Source: Ignavibacteriales bacterium
GTDB lineage: Bacteria; Bacteroidota; Ignavibacteria; Ignavibacteriales; Melioribacteraceae
DNA: 47,370 nucleotides
Reading direction: 5' to 3'
Assembly (NCBI GenBank): GCA_003599395.1
Contig: QZJX01000098.1
Location: forward strand, 1 to 47,370
This document shows, piece by piece, positions 9,498 through 18,352 of the stretch. Position 1 is the stretch's first letter. Each line of letters begins with the position of its first letter. A program made the translations under genes and the position numbers. The notes beneath the pieces were generated by a model that worked only from the letters and a program-made list of their open reading frames with translations, did not search any database and had not been told where the DNA came from.

Positions 9498-10946
9498 TCA
9501 CCTACTTTTGAAAAATCTCTCAAGCCCCATTTTGTCTCTAAATATTATATTCTTATCATCCAGAGTAAATAAAAACTTCCAAATAAACATAAAATAAAAT
9601 AAACCAAAAATTGGAATGGCTCCCCAAAATGGAAGTTGAGGAAACTGCATCATCATAGCTATTCCTATTAAGATAAAAACTATTGCAAATGCAAATTCTT
9701 TATTAAACACCCACTCGGAAACTAATGGGTAAGTAAAGAATATATATCCAATTCCGACAATTATACTGGTTATAAGAGAAGTAATAGCTGCTCCGATTGG
9801 ACCATATTCCGGAATAAGAAAATAGTTTATACTAAAATTCAAAATTGTTGCGGTAATTACTACATACATTCTGAGCTTTTGTCTATCTGAAATAGTCAAC
9901 ATGAGTGCAAAGGATTCTACGGAAAATCTAATAAGTAGTATGAATGCAAAAATTTTGAATACCGGGATTGCATCGCTATAATCTGAAGTTCTATAAATAA
10001 AATAAATAAATTGATCTGCATAAAGAAAAATAACAGCAGAAATTGGTAAGACAATTAATGTTAATGTTTTATTGAGAAGCATTCCTAATTTTTCAGATTT
10101 CATTGGATCAGTCGAATGTATTCTTGATAAAACCGGCATCAATGCGCTTATAAATACTTCCGGAATGATTAAAGTAAGAACTACGAGTTTGAAAACAGAT
10201 TGGTAAATACCTACTTCAAAATCCCCTCTCCAGAATGAGAGTAATATTGTATCTAACTGAAAATATAAATTGCCAAACAATAAGTGAAAACCAAAAATAA
10301 AAATTGTTGATTTATAGATTTTCCAATCATGGAAAATAGGCTTAAATGAAATCTCGGGGATTAACTTTCTTGAATAGAAAATGGCTAATAACAGGCCTAA
10401 CATCCTAGAAAGTACAAATACCAATGCTATAATATAAATTGGTGTTCTAAACCAACCTAGCAATAGTGTTGCTAAGAGCAAAGCTACATTAATTATCAAT
10501 GAAACTTTTGTTTCATATTTAAAAAGCTCAATACCCTTAAATAATGCGAATATGAAATTAGTAAGAGCAGTAAAGATTACAAAAAAGCTAAAGATATTAA
10601 CTAATTGCTGAGCCTCTGTACTAATGCTACCGAATAAAGCAATCATCCACATTATAAAAACGGCGATGAGTGAAAACATTAATTTGAATGAAAAAAATGT
10701 TCGAAAAATTCTTCCGGCATTTTCTCTGTTTTTTGCAACTTCAAGAGTTAATAAAATATCGAATCCGAAATCTGCAAAGATTATTAGAAGAGTAGCAACA
10801 GTATGTGCGAACGTAAACTGACCAAAAACCTCCGGTCCATAGAAGCGTGCAATGAGAAGGAATAGCAATACATTAGCAACTAGTCGGGTAGAGATTGTTA
10901 GAAAAGAAAAAAATGAATTCCATCTAACTCGTGAGGCTCCATTCAT
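9498..10946 (-). CDS. Polysaccharide flippase, Wzx type (MOP superfamily)
   Basis: This 482-residue protein has about fourteen predicted helices and a start typical of Wzx flippases (RWNSFFSFLTISTRLVANVLLFLLIARFYGPEVFGQF quoted in part: the ARFYGPEVFGQF segment near 30-45 is characteristic). It would move undecaprenyl-linked repeat units from the cytoplasmic to the periplasmic face of the inner membrane, driven by an ion gradient. It lies 5 bp downstream of the wzz-like gene and upstream of the polymerase gene, the expected company for this role. Length is normal; no truncation is visible. Confidence 0.9.
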   Translation of the reverse strand: MNGASRVRWNSFFSFLTISTRLVANVLLFLLIARFYGPEVFGQFTFAHTVATLLIIFADFGFDILLTLEVAKNRENAGRIFRTFFSFKLMFSLIAVFIMWMIALFGSISTEAQQLVNIFSFFVIFTALTNFIFALFKGIELFKYETKVSLIINVALLLATLLLGWFRTPIYIIALVFVLSRMLGLLLAIFYSRKLIPEISFKPIFHDWKIYKSTIFIFGFHLLFGNLYFQLDTILLSFWRGDFEVGIYQSVFKLVVLTLIIPEVFISALMPVLSRIHSTDPMKSEKLGMLLNKTLTLIVLPISAVIFLYADQFIYFIYRTSDYSDAIPVFKIFAFILLIRFSVESFALMLTISDRQKLRMYVVITATILNFSINYFLIPEYGPIGAAITSLITSIIVGIGYIFFTYPLVSEWVFNKEFAFAIVFILIGIAMMMQFPQLPFWGAIPIFGLFYFMFIWKFLFTLDDKNIIFRDKMGLERFFKSR

Positions 10947-10951
10947 TAGAG

Positions 10952-12205
10952 CTAACCCTTTTTACCAACTTTACGTCTGATTCGATTAAAGTCTGATCTT
11001 AGTTCTGTTGATATAAAATTGTATTTGTCAGGTGAAGTTATTTCTACTTTCTTTAACAACTCTTTTGTGAACACAAATCCCAAACCAAGTAAACTTGATA
11101 TAATAAACGAAACCGCCAAATAAATTGTCCCTTTCGGCTTTGCTTTTCTTTCTGCAGGACCTGCATAATCCAGAACAAGGACTGATGGAGTATTTCTTAC
11201 TTCTTCAACTTTTGCTTGTTCGTAAAGCGGTGTTACAAATTCCAGAATTTCGTATTGTATTTCTAAATCCCTGTAAATTTTTAAATAATTTCTGCCAAGT
11301 TCCGGAGCTTGCCTAAATGGTATTAACAAATTAACATCATCATCGGTCATTTTACTACCGGTTGTACTCATCGAGTTTATTCGCTTCTCTAATTCATTTA
11401 CTTGCGCTTTTGATATACTTACTAAAGGATGATTTTCATTAAGTGATTGTTCCAACACTTTTAATTCCAGTTGTTTCTCAACTAACTGTCCATACATCGC
11501 AGCCATTGCAGTCACGGTAGTTTTTAATTGTTCAGGTACCGCAATCACACCATATTTTTCTTGAAAATCCCTCATTGCATACTCTAACGAATCGATATCA
11601 GCTAAATTTTTGAAATATCTTTTTTCGATAAACTCCCTATTTGCCTTTGCATTGAATACATGCATCCGGGTGTTAACTTCATTTAGCTGATCGACAAAAT
11701 AATTGGCCATGTCAGCGGCACGTTGTTTATCCTTATCATAAACAGAGATAATCAACTGACCTTCATCGCCGACTTCCATGTTTACGTTTCCTTGCAATTC
11801 TTTGACAAGCTTTTCATAATAATCATCTTCCATTTCATAAACTTCGCGGAGATTAAATTTCTTTATAACGTTATCGTAAACCGTGCTACTTTGTAAAATA
11901 GCTAAATATCTATCGGTTTCTGTGTTCCCGGTAAGACTAGCCAAACCGCTCGAAGCAGAAAAACCTTTTACTATTGATGATAAGCCTCCCAGACTACCTA
12001 ACAGACTTGATTGTTCTGCCGCTAAAACTACCGATGTTGATTTGTACCATTTGGGCGCAACCAGGGCATACACCGTAGCAATAATAGTTATCGATAAAAT
12101 AAAGATTACTAAGAAGTATCTATACCTTACGATAGTTGTTACGAATTCTACTAAAGGTGAACCGGTCATTTTTTGTTCTTGTATTTGTGTTTCTTGATTA
12201 TTCAT
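10952..12205 (-). CDS. Wzz-type chain-length determinant (polysaccharide co-polymerase)
   Basis: This 417-residue protein has two membrane helices, one near 30-52 (YFLVIFILSITIIATVYALV) and one near 370-390 (IYLAVSFIISSLLGLGFVF). They flank a long periplasmic region rich in coiled-coil sequence, which includes the typical PxxP-like element before the second helix. It matches the Wzz/FepE N-terminal family, which sets polymer length with Wzy. No Walker A/B or tyrosine-rich kinase tail follows, so this is a kinase-less co-polymerase and not a Wzc fusion, and no separate kinase is seen in the window. It lies 5 bp after the wza-like gene. Confidence 0.88.
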   Translation of the reverse strand: MNNQETQIQEQKMTGSPLVEFVTTIVRYRYFLVIFILSITIIATVYALVAPKWYKSTSVVLAAEQSSLLGSLGGLSSIVKGFSASSGLASLTGNTETDRYLAILQSSTVYDNVIKKFNLREVYEMEDDYYEKLVKELQGNVNMEVGDEGQLIISVYDKDKQRAADMANYFVDQLNEVNTRMHVFNAKANREFIEKRYFKNLADIDSLEYAMRDFQEKYGVIAVPEQLKTTVTAMAAMYGQLVEKQLELKVLEQSLNENHPLVSISKAQVNELEKRINSMSTTGSKMTDDDVNLLIPFRQAPELGRNYLKIYRDLEIQYEILEFVTPLYEQAKVEEVRNTPSVLVLDYAGPAERKAKPKGTIYLAVSFIISSLLGLGFVFTKELLKKVEITSPDKYNFISTELRSDFNRIRRKVGKKG

Positions 12206-12210
12206 AAATT

Positions 12211-14058
12211 TTAGTTTCCTCCTCCACTAGAACTTGATTGAGCGACAAGAATAACGGTTGCTATACCCGCAGCAACAGCGACTATTTCAGCAAACCAAGA
12301 AAACCAGTAGCTAAATGTTTTATCCTCAAAATCCATATCACGAGGTATATAAATCACATCTCCGGGTTCAATGTTTGTATCGCTTGGATCAACCCAATTT
12401 TTTGTACCGGCTTTAATAATTCGAGTATCCCCCGATTGAGCCATTTCACCATAACCCCCGGCTAAATTAATGTAGAAATCATACTCGGCATCGGGTACAT
12501 AGTTATAATATCCGCTCCTTGCAATTTGTCCAAAGACATATACTGTATTTTGCTTTTCAGGTATTATTATTACATCACCATCCTGCAGTGTTATATTATA
12601 ATTCTCATTTTCATTTATGAAAAGTTCAACAAAATCAACGGCAACAAAACCACGTTTAATTGCATATTCATAGTTAAAATATTCTCTCATTCTTTGGTTG
12701 AGGGCACCAAGACGCATCTCTTCGAGCCGCATGTAATCAGGATTCTCTTTTGCTTTGTCAATTTCCTCACCAAATCTTATAACAGAAGCTTGCGAAAGCG
12801 ATGCATGTTTTGTAAATCCTCCGGCTTCCTCAATCAAGTCCCTAATTGTGGTTTGATTTCGTATAATCGGATAAACACCAGGGGAAACAACTTCACCTTT
12901 GATTGTAACACTCAATGCTTGTTCACGAGGATATTTGGGTCGGAAGACAATTCTATCTCCCGGTTGAAGAGGCATACCAGTCTTCTTAGAATTAATTATA
13001 TCTGTAACATTAATCACCATTTTTGTGATTTCGCCGGTATTAAAATTAGTACGATACAGATTTACTTTTTCCAAATCAGCGATTTCAGTTGGGCCTTGGG
13101 AAATTGCAAAAATTGAGCTCAAGGAATCGTGGGGTGAATATTCATATTCACCAGTCAATCTTACTTCCCCACTTATTGTTAGACTGTTACCATGCAAAGA
13201 TTCATTCGGAATGAATATTCTATCGCCGTCTTGCAAAAACGGATTATATTTTACATCTCCTGTTGCATAATATCTGACCAAATCAACATTAAGAGTATCG
13301 CCATTTAATCTAATCAGCTTAATATTTCTCAATGACATTTTCAGTCTCTGTTCTTTAAGCTCGTCATTTCTGAAGTACTGAATTACACCTTGTCTGTTTA
13401 GTAATTCTCTTTCTTGAGTTTGTAACTGAGAAATATCAGATTGCGCTAAATTGGTTTTAAGGTTGGCCAAATAAATGACCTCATCTACTCTTTGAACTGA
13501 AGATGCATAAAAATTACCAGGATTATTTACCACCCCGCCAACCGATACAGTAAAAATTCTAGGAGAAATTAAGGTAGTAGATACTTTAGAATTCTTGAAT
13601 TGGCTTGATAAAACTTTTTCTACCTCTTTCTTGGCTTGCGATAAATACATGTTTCTGACATTAATCACACCAATTGTAGGGATTACAATTGTAGCTTCCG
13701 GTGAAACTTGCAGAATAAATGAGTTTGGTAAATTACCAACAATTGTAACATCCAAAATATCACCCGGTCCAACCAAATACTTGTCTGGATCAATTGGTCC
13801 TTGAAGCGGAATCGCTTCTCTCAATTTTTCGATTAATTTTTCTTTATCAACATCATAAGATGGAAAAAGATCACTTGTTAATTGGGAAGATTTGGATCCA
13901 AATAGATTTTGGTAATAACTTTGAATCGATTTCGTATCGTTCATCGACCAAGTTTCCAACATTCCGGTAGGTTTTTTCTCTTCTGTATCATCATCCTGAG
14001 CAAATAAGACTGAGGATATAAAAATTAGAGCAAAAATTATTTCAAAGACTTTTTTCAT
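12211..14058 (-). CDS. Outer-membrane polysaccharide export protein with SLBB domains (Wza-like)
   Basis: This 615-residue secreted protein has a signal peptide (MKKVFEIIFALIFISSVLFA) followed by an acidic linker. The polysaccharide-export domain starts at the GPGDILDVTIVG segment near residue 92. At least four SLBB-like units are visible (VGGVVNNPGNF, ISGEVRLTGEY, IKGEVVSPGVY with the AGGF motif, FGQIARSGYYNY). A hydrophobic C-terminal helix (about 585-605, FAEIVAVAAGIATVIL) would span the outer membrane, as the helical barrel of Wza does. The signal lacks a lipobox cysteine, unlike E. coli Wza. It opens the assembly block and precedes wzz by 5 bp. The product probably forms the export channel for the polymer. 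Confidence 0.92.
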   Translation of the reverse strand: MKKVFEIIFALIFISSVLFAQDDDTEEKKPTGMLETWSMNDTKSIQSYYQNLFGSKSSQLTSDLFPSYDVDKEKLIEKLREAIPLQGPIDPDKYLVGPGDILDVTIVGNLPNSFILQVSPEATIVIPTIGVINVRNMYLSQAKKEVEKVLSSQFKNSKVSTTLISPRIFTVSVGGVVNNPGNFYASSVQRVDEVIYLANLKTNLAQSDISQLQTQERELLNRQGVIQYFRNDELKEQRLKMSLRNIKLIRLNGDTLNVDLVRYYATGDVKYNPFLQDGDRIFIPNESLHGNSLTISGEVRLTGEYEYSPHDSLSSIFAISQGPTEIADLEKVNLYRTNFNTGEITKMVINVTDIINSKKTGMPLQPGDRIVFRPKYPREQALSVTIKGEVVSPGVYPIIRNQTTIRDLIEEAGGFTKHASLSQASVIRFGEEIDKAKENPDYMRLEEMRLGALNQRMREYFNYEYAIKRGFVAVDFVELFINENENYNITLQDGDVIIIPEKQNTVYVFGQIARSGYYNYVPDAEYDFYINLAGGYGEMAQSGDTRIIKAGTKNWVDPSDTNIEPGDVIYIPRDMDFEDKTFSYWFSWFAEIVAVAAGIATVILVAQSSSSGGGN

Positions 14059-14112
14059 CGAAAAATATTCCTTTTGAACTTGGTTTAAATTCTTTTTAAA
14101 GTATAACTTTAT

Positions 14113-14838
14113 TTAAAACGCAAAAAATCCTAAGTAAACACCTGCTTGAATAAAAAATGAATTTGCATTTAAATCTGATGGAACTCCGTTTAATTTTAAT
14201 TCATTGTTTAGTTTCCAATCATCTGCAAAGGTTACTATATACCCTGTCCCGATTCTGAATGCTAAGTATCTTGTAACCGGGTAATCTATATTCAAAGTTG
14301 GTGTAATTGTATAAAATGTATTTTCTATTGAATTCATTTTTGTATCAGTCTCAGTGCCAAAACCTGACCAGGTATCATTCCATTCTGCTGAATTAGTATT
14401 TTGGTAAAGATCTATATTTATACTTCCGGTACCTAGGATTGCCCCAACTGATATTGCCGGTGTTTTAAGAATTGGCAATGTGTATTCGATCGTTACTCCT
14501 CCCATTGATAAGGAATAATCAACTTGTCGATTTACTCCGTTTACATTTCCTTCACGAGATTGAGTTAGTCCAAATCCCATTCCACCGATTCGTAAATTTT
14601 CTACCAATAATATATAGATATAACCCGAACCACCGTATGCCATCATACCCGACGTAGAGAGTTGATCGACTCCAAAATTTGGTAACATGCTGTTAACAGG
14701 ATCAACATTTGGCATTACCCAAACAGGATTGAATCCGCCGGCAAGACCGAATTTTGTAATCCATCCAACATTTTGACCATCTTGTGCAAAATTTGGGAGG
14801 GAAATTAATAGAAATAAAACAAAAACCTTTTTTGTCAT
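14113..14838 (-). CDS. Outer-membrane beta-barrel protein of unknown function
   Basis: This 241-residue protein has a signal peptide (MTKKVFVLFLLISLPNFAQ). Alternating hydrophobic and polar strands follow, rich in Gly, Tyr and aromatic girdles, and it ends in phenylalanine (GVYLGFFAF), the usual signal for the BAM barrel assembly machinery. No specific family is recognised. Its size suggests a small barrel of eight to ten strands. It sits between the ftsZ terminator and the wza-like gene, 54 bp upstream of the latter, and may be the first gene of the polysaccharide operon. A role in surface polymer attachment or secretion is possible but not shown. Confidence 0.75.
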   Translation of the reverse strand: MTKKVFVLFLLISLPNFAQDGQNVGWITKFGLAGGFNPVWVMPNVDPVNSMLPNFGVDQLSTSGMMAYGGSGYIYILLVENLRIGGMGFGLTQSREGNVNGVNRQVDYSLSMGGVTIEYTLPILKTPAISVGAILGTGSINIDLYQNTNSAEWNDTWSGFGTETDTKMNSIENTFYTITPTLNIDYPVTRYLAFRIGTGYIVTFADDWKLNNELKLNGVPSDLNANSFFIQAGVYLGFFAF

Positions 14839-14919
14839 TACGTCTGATTTAATAATGGATTAAGAAAGTAAAATTAGTAATAATAAACTAAAATAAAAAC
14901 CAATAACGAAGGTAAAAAC

Positions 14920-14990
14920 AAAAGGCTGTGTCGATATCTTGTTTTGCAACCATGTCACCACAACAAGGTAAGATTCGTCAACAGCCTTTT
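14920..14990 (-). terminator. Long hairpin and T-tract after ftsZ, putative dcw operon terminator
   Basis: Perfect 10-bp inverted arms (AAAAGGCTGT at 14920-14929 and ACAGCCTTTT at 14981-14990) enclose a second 6-bp pairing (CTTGTT at 14938 with AACAAG at 14962). On the minus strand the 3' arm runs into a TTTTGTTTTT tract. It begins 25 bp after the ftsZ stop. The span is longer than a minimal rho-independent terminator. Confidence 0.65.
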
Positions 14991-15015
14991 GGCAGAAAGG
15001 GATTTAGGGTTAACC

Positions 15016-16305
15016 TTAATCCATCATCATTCGTAAAAATGAGGAACTGTCTTGCTCTCTCATTTCAAATTCTTTCTTTTTCTTCTTTTCCTCAGCTTTT
15101 TCACTTTCGAAGGCATCCATCTGTTCAATTTTGAATCCGCCTTTAATTTCGGATTCTGCAGATTCAAACATCTTCTTCTGTGATCCTTTTACTCTGAAGA
15201 TTGTCGGTACATCTAAATTTTCTTCGTCTTCAATTTCCAATTCTCGTCGATTAAATCCACCGATGGGAAATCTTTCTGTTTCTTCTTTCGGCTTTTCGGG
15301 TTTTTCTGCTCTCAATTTACTTACACCGCTAGATTCACTTCTTGAAGAAAATCCAGTTGCAATTACAGTGTACGAAACATATTCATTCATTTCTTCTTTA
15401 TTAACTAAACCAAATATAATGTTAGCTTCTTCACCGGCAGCTTCGTAAATAACTCTGTTGCCTTCTTCAATTTCCTGCATCGTTAAATTGCTTGAACCGG
15501 TTACATTAAGTAGAATATTCTTTGCACCTTTGATTGAAATACCTTCCAACAGAGGTGATGAAATTGCTTTTTGAGCAGCTTCAACGGAACGATTTTCACC
15601 TGAAGAAATTCCGCAACCCATCAATGCTTCGCCGCTATGATTCATTACTGAACGCACATCGGCGAAATCAACATTTATAATTCCGGGTACGGTTATAATA
15701 TCAGCGATACCTCTGGTAGCTTCATAAAGAACTTCGTTGGGTTTATCGAATGCAGTTAACGCACCAACCGAACTATCCAAAATGTTTAGAATTCTTTCGT
15801 TAGGGATAACTATTAAACTATCTACAAATTGTCTGAGTTCTTGAATACCTGCTTCGGCATTCATCATTCGCTTTTTACCTTCCCAGCGAAATGGTTTTGT
15901 AACAATTCCGATCACTAAAGCACCAACACTTTTTGCTATAGATGCAACAATAGGTGCTCCACCGGTTCCGGTTCCACCACCCATTCCGGCAGTGACAAAT
16001 ACCATATCACTGTGGTTTAAAATTCCCTTAATTTTTTCTCTATCCTCTTCGGTTGCTTTCTTTCCTACTTCAGGATCAGCTCCGGCACCAAGACCCTTTG
16101 TCAGTCCAACACCTACTTGAACTTTATGATCTGCACTATTTTTTTGGAGAACTTGTGCGTCAGTATTAATAGCGACATACTCTACGCCTGTCAATCCTCT
16201 TTTGATCATACTTTCGATAGCGTTACAACCGCCACCGCCTACGCCTACAACTTTAAGACGTGCGGAAAGTTCATGATCGCGTTCTAGGGTGGCAAATTTA
16301 CTCAT
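15016..16305 (-). CDS. ftsZ: Cell division GTPase FtsZ
   Basis: This tubulin-like GTPase polymerises into the cytokinetic ring. The 429-residue protein has the G1-type VVGVGGGGCNAI (19-30), the tubulin signature GGGTGTG (109-115) and the T7 synergy loop NVDFADV (211-217) that completes the neighbour's active site. The globular core ends near 320. The tail is unusually long and charged. It holds a conserved-peptide-like NLDVPTIFRVK at 363-373, a lysine/glutamate-rich stretch, and a second peptide-like ending SSFLRMMMD (421-429). The start is preceded by a strong Shine-Dalgarno (AAGGAGG, minus strand, about 16308-16316). It is the last gene of the dcw operon, 29 bp after ftsA. Confidence 0.98.
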   Translation of the reverse strand: MSKFATLERDHELSARLKVVGVGGGGCNAIESMIKRGLTGVEYVAINTDAQVLQKNSADHKVQVGVGLTKGLGAGADPEVGKKATEEDREKIKGILNHSDMVFVTAGMGGGTGTGGAPIVASIAKSVGALVIGIVTKPFRWEGKKRMMNAEAGIQELRQFVDSLIVIPNERILNILDSSVGALTAFDKPNEVLYEATRGIADIITVPGIINVDFADVRSVMNHSGEALMGCGISSGENRSVEAAQKAISSPLLEGISIKGAKNILLNVTGSSNLTMQEIEEGNRVIYEAAGEEANIIFGLVNKEEMNEYVSYTVIATGFSSRSESSGVSKLRAEKPEKPKEETERFPIGGFNRRELEIEDEENLDVPTIFRVKGSQKKMFESAESEIKGGFKIEQMDAFESEKAEEKKKKKEFEMREQDSSSFLRMMMD

Positions 16306-16334
16306 GTTACCTCCTTGTTGTGGTATTTATGTTT

Positions 16335-17579
16335 TTATAATTCATCAAAAAATTCTTGTATTCGTTTGAAGAAACTTCCAATTTTAACCGTACTTTTATC
16401 TTTCTTTAGTTTGAAAGTTTTTCCGGTATCTTCTGCTGGTGAACCGGGAACTCCCTTTATCAATCCACCTACGGTTGCAAATTCAGGACTTTCAATTTCA
16501 TTTGATAAACCAGATCCAAGTTCAATAGGTATTCCGATTCTTGCAGGCATACCAAAAACTTCTTCGGCTAATTCTTTACAACCTTTTAATAATGAGCCAC
16601 CACCGGTTAAAACTATTCCGGCTTTAATTTTATTTTTGAATCCCGTTTGTCTTAATTCGTTATCTATTATAGAGAAGAGTTCACGCATTCTTACATGTAT
16701 AACCTGTGTTAAGAGTGTTACGGGAATTTTAACATTACCTCTTGCACCAACACCTTTTATATAGATATCTTCTTCTTTGATTATTGCCTCTTCAGTTGCG
16801 TAACCAAATTCTTTTTTCAATTTCTCAGCTTCTGATGTAACAATTCCCAAAGATTCTCTTATATCATTTGTTACTTGGTTGCCGGCAACACCGATAACTT
16901 TTGTATGCTTAATACTCTTATCATGAAAAATTGCGACATCTGTGGTACCACCGCCAATGTCAATAAGAGTAACTCCCAAATCCATTTCATTTTCATCAAG
17001 TACGGAGACACTTGATGCAATCGGTTGAAGAATATAATTTGAAACCGAATAACCGGCTCGTTCAACCGATTTTTTAATGTTCTGAATTGCCGGTATTGAT
17101 GCAAGCACAACATGATTAACAGCTTCTAACCTTGAACCTGACATACCAATTGGATCTTCTATTCCACCTTGATAATCAACAAAAAATTCTTCCGGAATTA
17201 TGTGAAGGATTTGTCGATCCGAAGGAATTCTAATTGTTTTAACATCGGCTCGTAATCTATCAAGATCACCTTGCGTAATTTCTTTATCCGGATTACTTAT
17301 GGTAACATAATTTCTATGACGAAGGCTAGTGATATGTTCACCGGCGACACCAACATTTAGATTTCTAACTTCGAAACCCGCACGGTTAGAAGCTATTTCC
17401 ATTGCTTCTTTAATTGCTTCTGCAGTTTTAGCAATGTTCGCAACTAATCCACGATTAAGACCTTCAGAAGGAGCAACACCGAAGCCAAGGATATTCAGTT
17501 TGTTATCCATCTGCTCTGCGATAACAGCACATACTTTCGTCGTACCTAAATCTAATCCGGCTATAATATTTTTTTTCAT
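16335..17579 (-). CDS. ftsA: Cell division protein FtsA
   Basis: This actin-like ATPase tethers FtsZ to the membrane and recruits later division proteins. The 414-residue sequence starts KKNIIAGLDLGTTKVCAVI, the phosphate-1 motif of the actin fold. It has LIDIGGGTTDVAIF (phosphate-2) in the middle and VLTGGGSLLKG (adenosine motif) towards the end, with the FtsA-specific 1C subdomain region near 85-160. The last 15 residues (IGSFFKRIQEFFDEL) form a good amphipathic membrane-targeting helix. Its ATG overlaps the ftsQ stop (ATGA) and it is followed by ftsZ, the standard order. Confidence 0.97.
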   Translation of the reverse strand: MKKNIIAGLDLGTTKVCAVIAEQMDNKLNILGFGVAPSEGLNRGLVANIAKTAEAIKEAMEIASNRAGFEVRNLNVGVAGEHITSLRHRNYVTISNPDKEITQGDLDRLRADVKTIRIPSDRQILHIIPEEFFVDYQGGIEDPIGMSGSRLEAVNHVVLASIPAIQNIKKSVERAGYSVSNYILQPIASSVSVLDENEMDLGVTLIDIGGGTTDVAIFHDKSIKHTKVIGVAGNQVTNDIRESLGIVTSEAEKLKKEFGYATEEAIIKEEDIYIKGVGARGNVKIPVTLLTQVIHVRMRELFSIIDNELRQTGFKNKIKAGIVLTGGGSLLKGCKELAEEVFGMPARIGIPIELGSGLSNEIESPEFATVGGLIKGVPGSPAEDTGKTFKLKKDKSTVKIGSFFKRIQEFFDEL

Positions 17580-18352
17580 GTTTGAGTTTCCTCTACTTGT
17601 AAATTTTCTCCGATGAGACCAAGATAAACTTTATCAGTAAATCGGAGATCGACATATTCGAGTAACTTGTTTGCCTGAACAGTTCCAATACTTTCCCAAA
17701 GTTTTTCGAAGACAACCATTTTCTTTATTTCATCTTTTGCACCGAGTATAACCGGATAATCAACCGATGAAAAATGTATTACTGCGTTTTTACCATTTCT
17801 AAAATCAATTTCGGAAAGGTTATCATACAAACTTGGATTTAACAGTTTTGCAGCCGTTAATATTTTGAATGATGTTTTTAGTTCGTAATTATCTCTTACT
17901 ATCTTAAAGTGGGAGATGCTTTTATCATCCGATGCAATTTGAATAACCGGATAATTTATATTCTGCGAATTTTTTAATACCGGAATTATTTCCATATCAC
18001 CGGACATTAAGTATCTATTGTTGTTAGTTATTAACAATGCTTTTAACTCTTTTTCTTTGATACGAACAACAACTTTTCCATCTCCTGTATATTCAACGTT
18101 AACTTGCTTTATATATGGATGTTTTTGAAATCTATCTCTTATTAATTGAAGTGATAGTAAATGATAATCAGTTTTCTCATGCAGATTAGCATACTCGAAG
18201 TAGGAATTTTTCGGAAGATGAAAATTTCCGTTAATCTCAATCACAGAAATATTAATCTTATCGTTTCGTTCAACCCCAAACGATAAATAAATAACCATTC
18301 CGATTAAGAAGATTAATACGATCGTCGCTATTTTTCCGCTGAGATTTTTCAT
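17576..18352 (-). CDS. ftsQ: Cell division protein FtsQ (POTRA domain)
   Basis: This 258-residue bitopic protein has a short cytoplasmic N-terminus, a membrane helix (about 8-25, IATIVLIFLIGMVIYLSF) and a periplasmic POTRA-type domain starting at ISVIEINGNFHLPKNSYF. An FtsQ/DivIB C-terminal region follows. It links the FtsL-type proteins and FtsW/FtsI to the early ring. Sequence conservation in this family is low, and the call leans on topology, the POTRA pattern and position between murC and ftsA. It begins directly after the murC stop and overlaps ftsA by 4 bp. Confidence 0.9.
   Translation of the reverse strand: MKNLSGKIATIVLIFLIGMVIYLSFGVERNDKINISVIEINGNFHLPKNSYFEYANLHEKTDYHLLSLQLIRDRFQKHPYIKQVNVEYTGDGKVVVRIKEKELKALLITNNNRYLMSGDMEIIPVLKNSQNINYPVIQIASDDKSISHFKIVRDNYELKTSFKILTAAKLLNPSLYDNLSEIDFRNGKNAVIHFSSVDYPVILGAKDEIKKMVVFEKLWESIGTVQANKLLEYVDLRFTDKVYLGLIGENLQVEETQT

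Noticed and set aside
12526-13116. A 196-codon plus-strand open frame antisense to the wza-like gene.
   Set aside because: It lies entirely within a well-supported gene on the other strand, is rich in Cys, Ile and Tyr as expected from antisense of AT-rich coding DNA, and has no recognisable motif.
14920-14990. Considered a complete miniature transposon (MITE).
   Set aside because: The terminal repeats fit, but I see no target-site duplication or second copy in the window, and a T-tract plus position after ftsZ favours a terminator.
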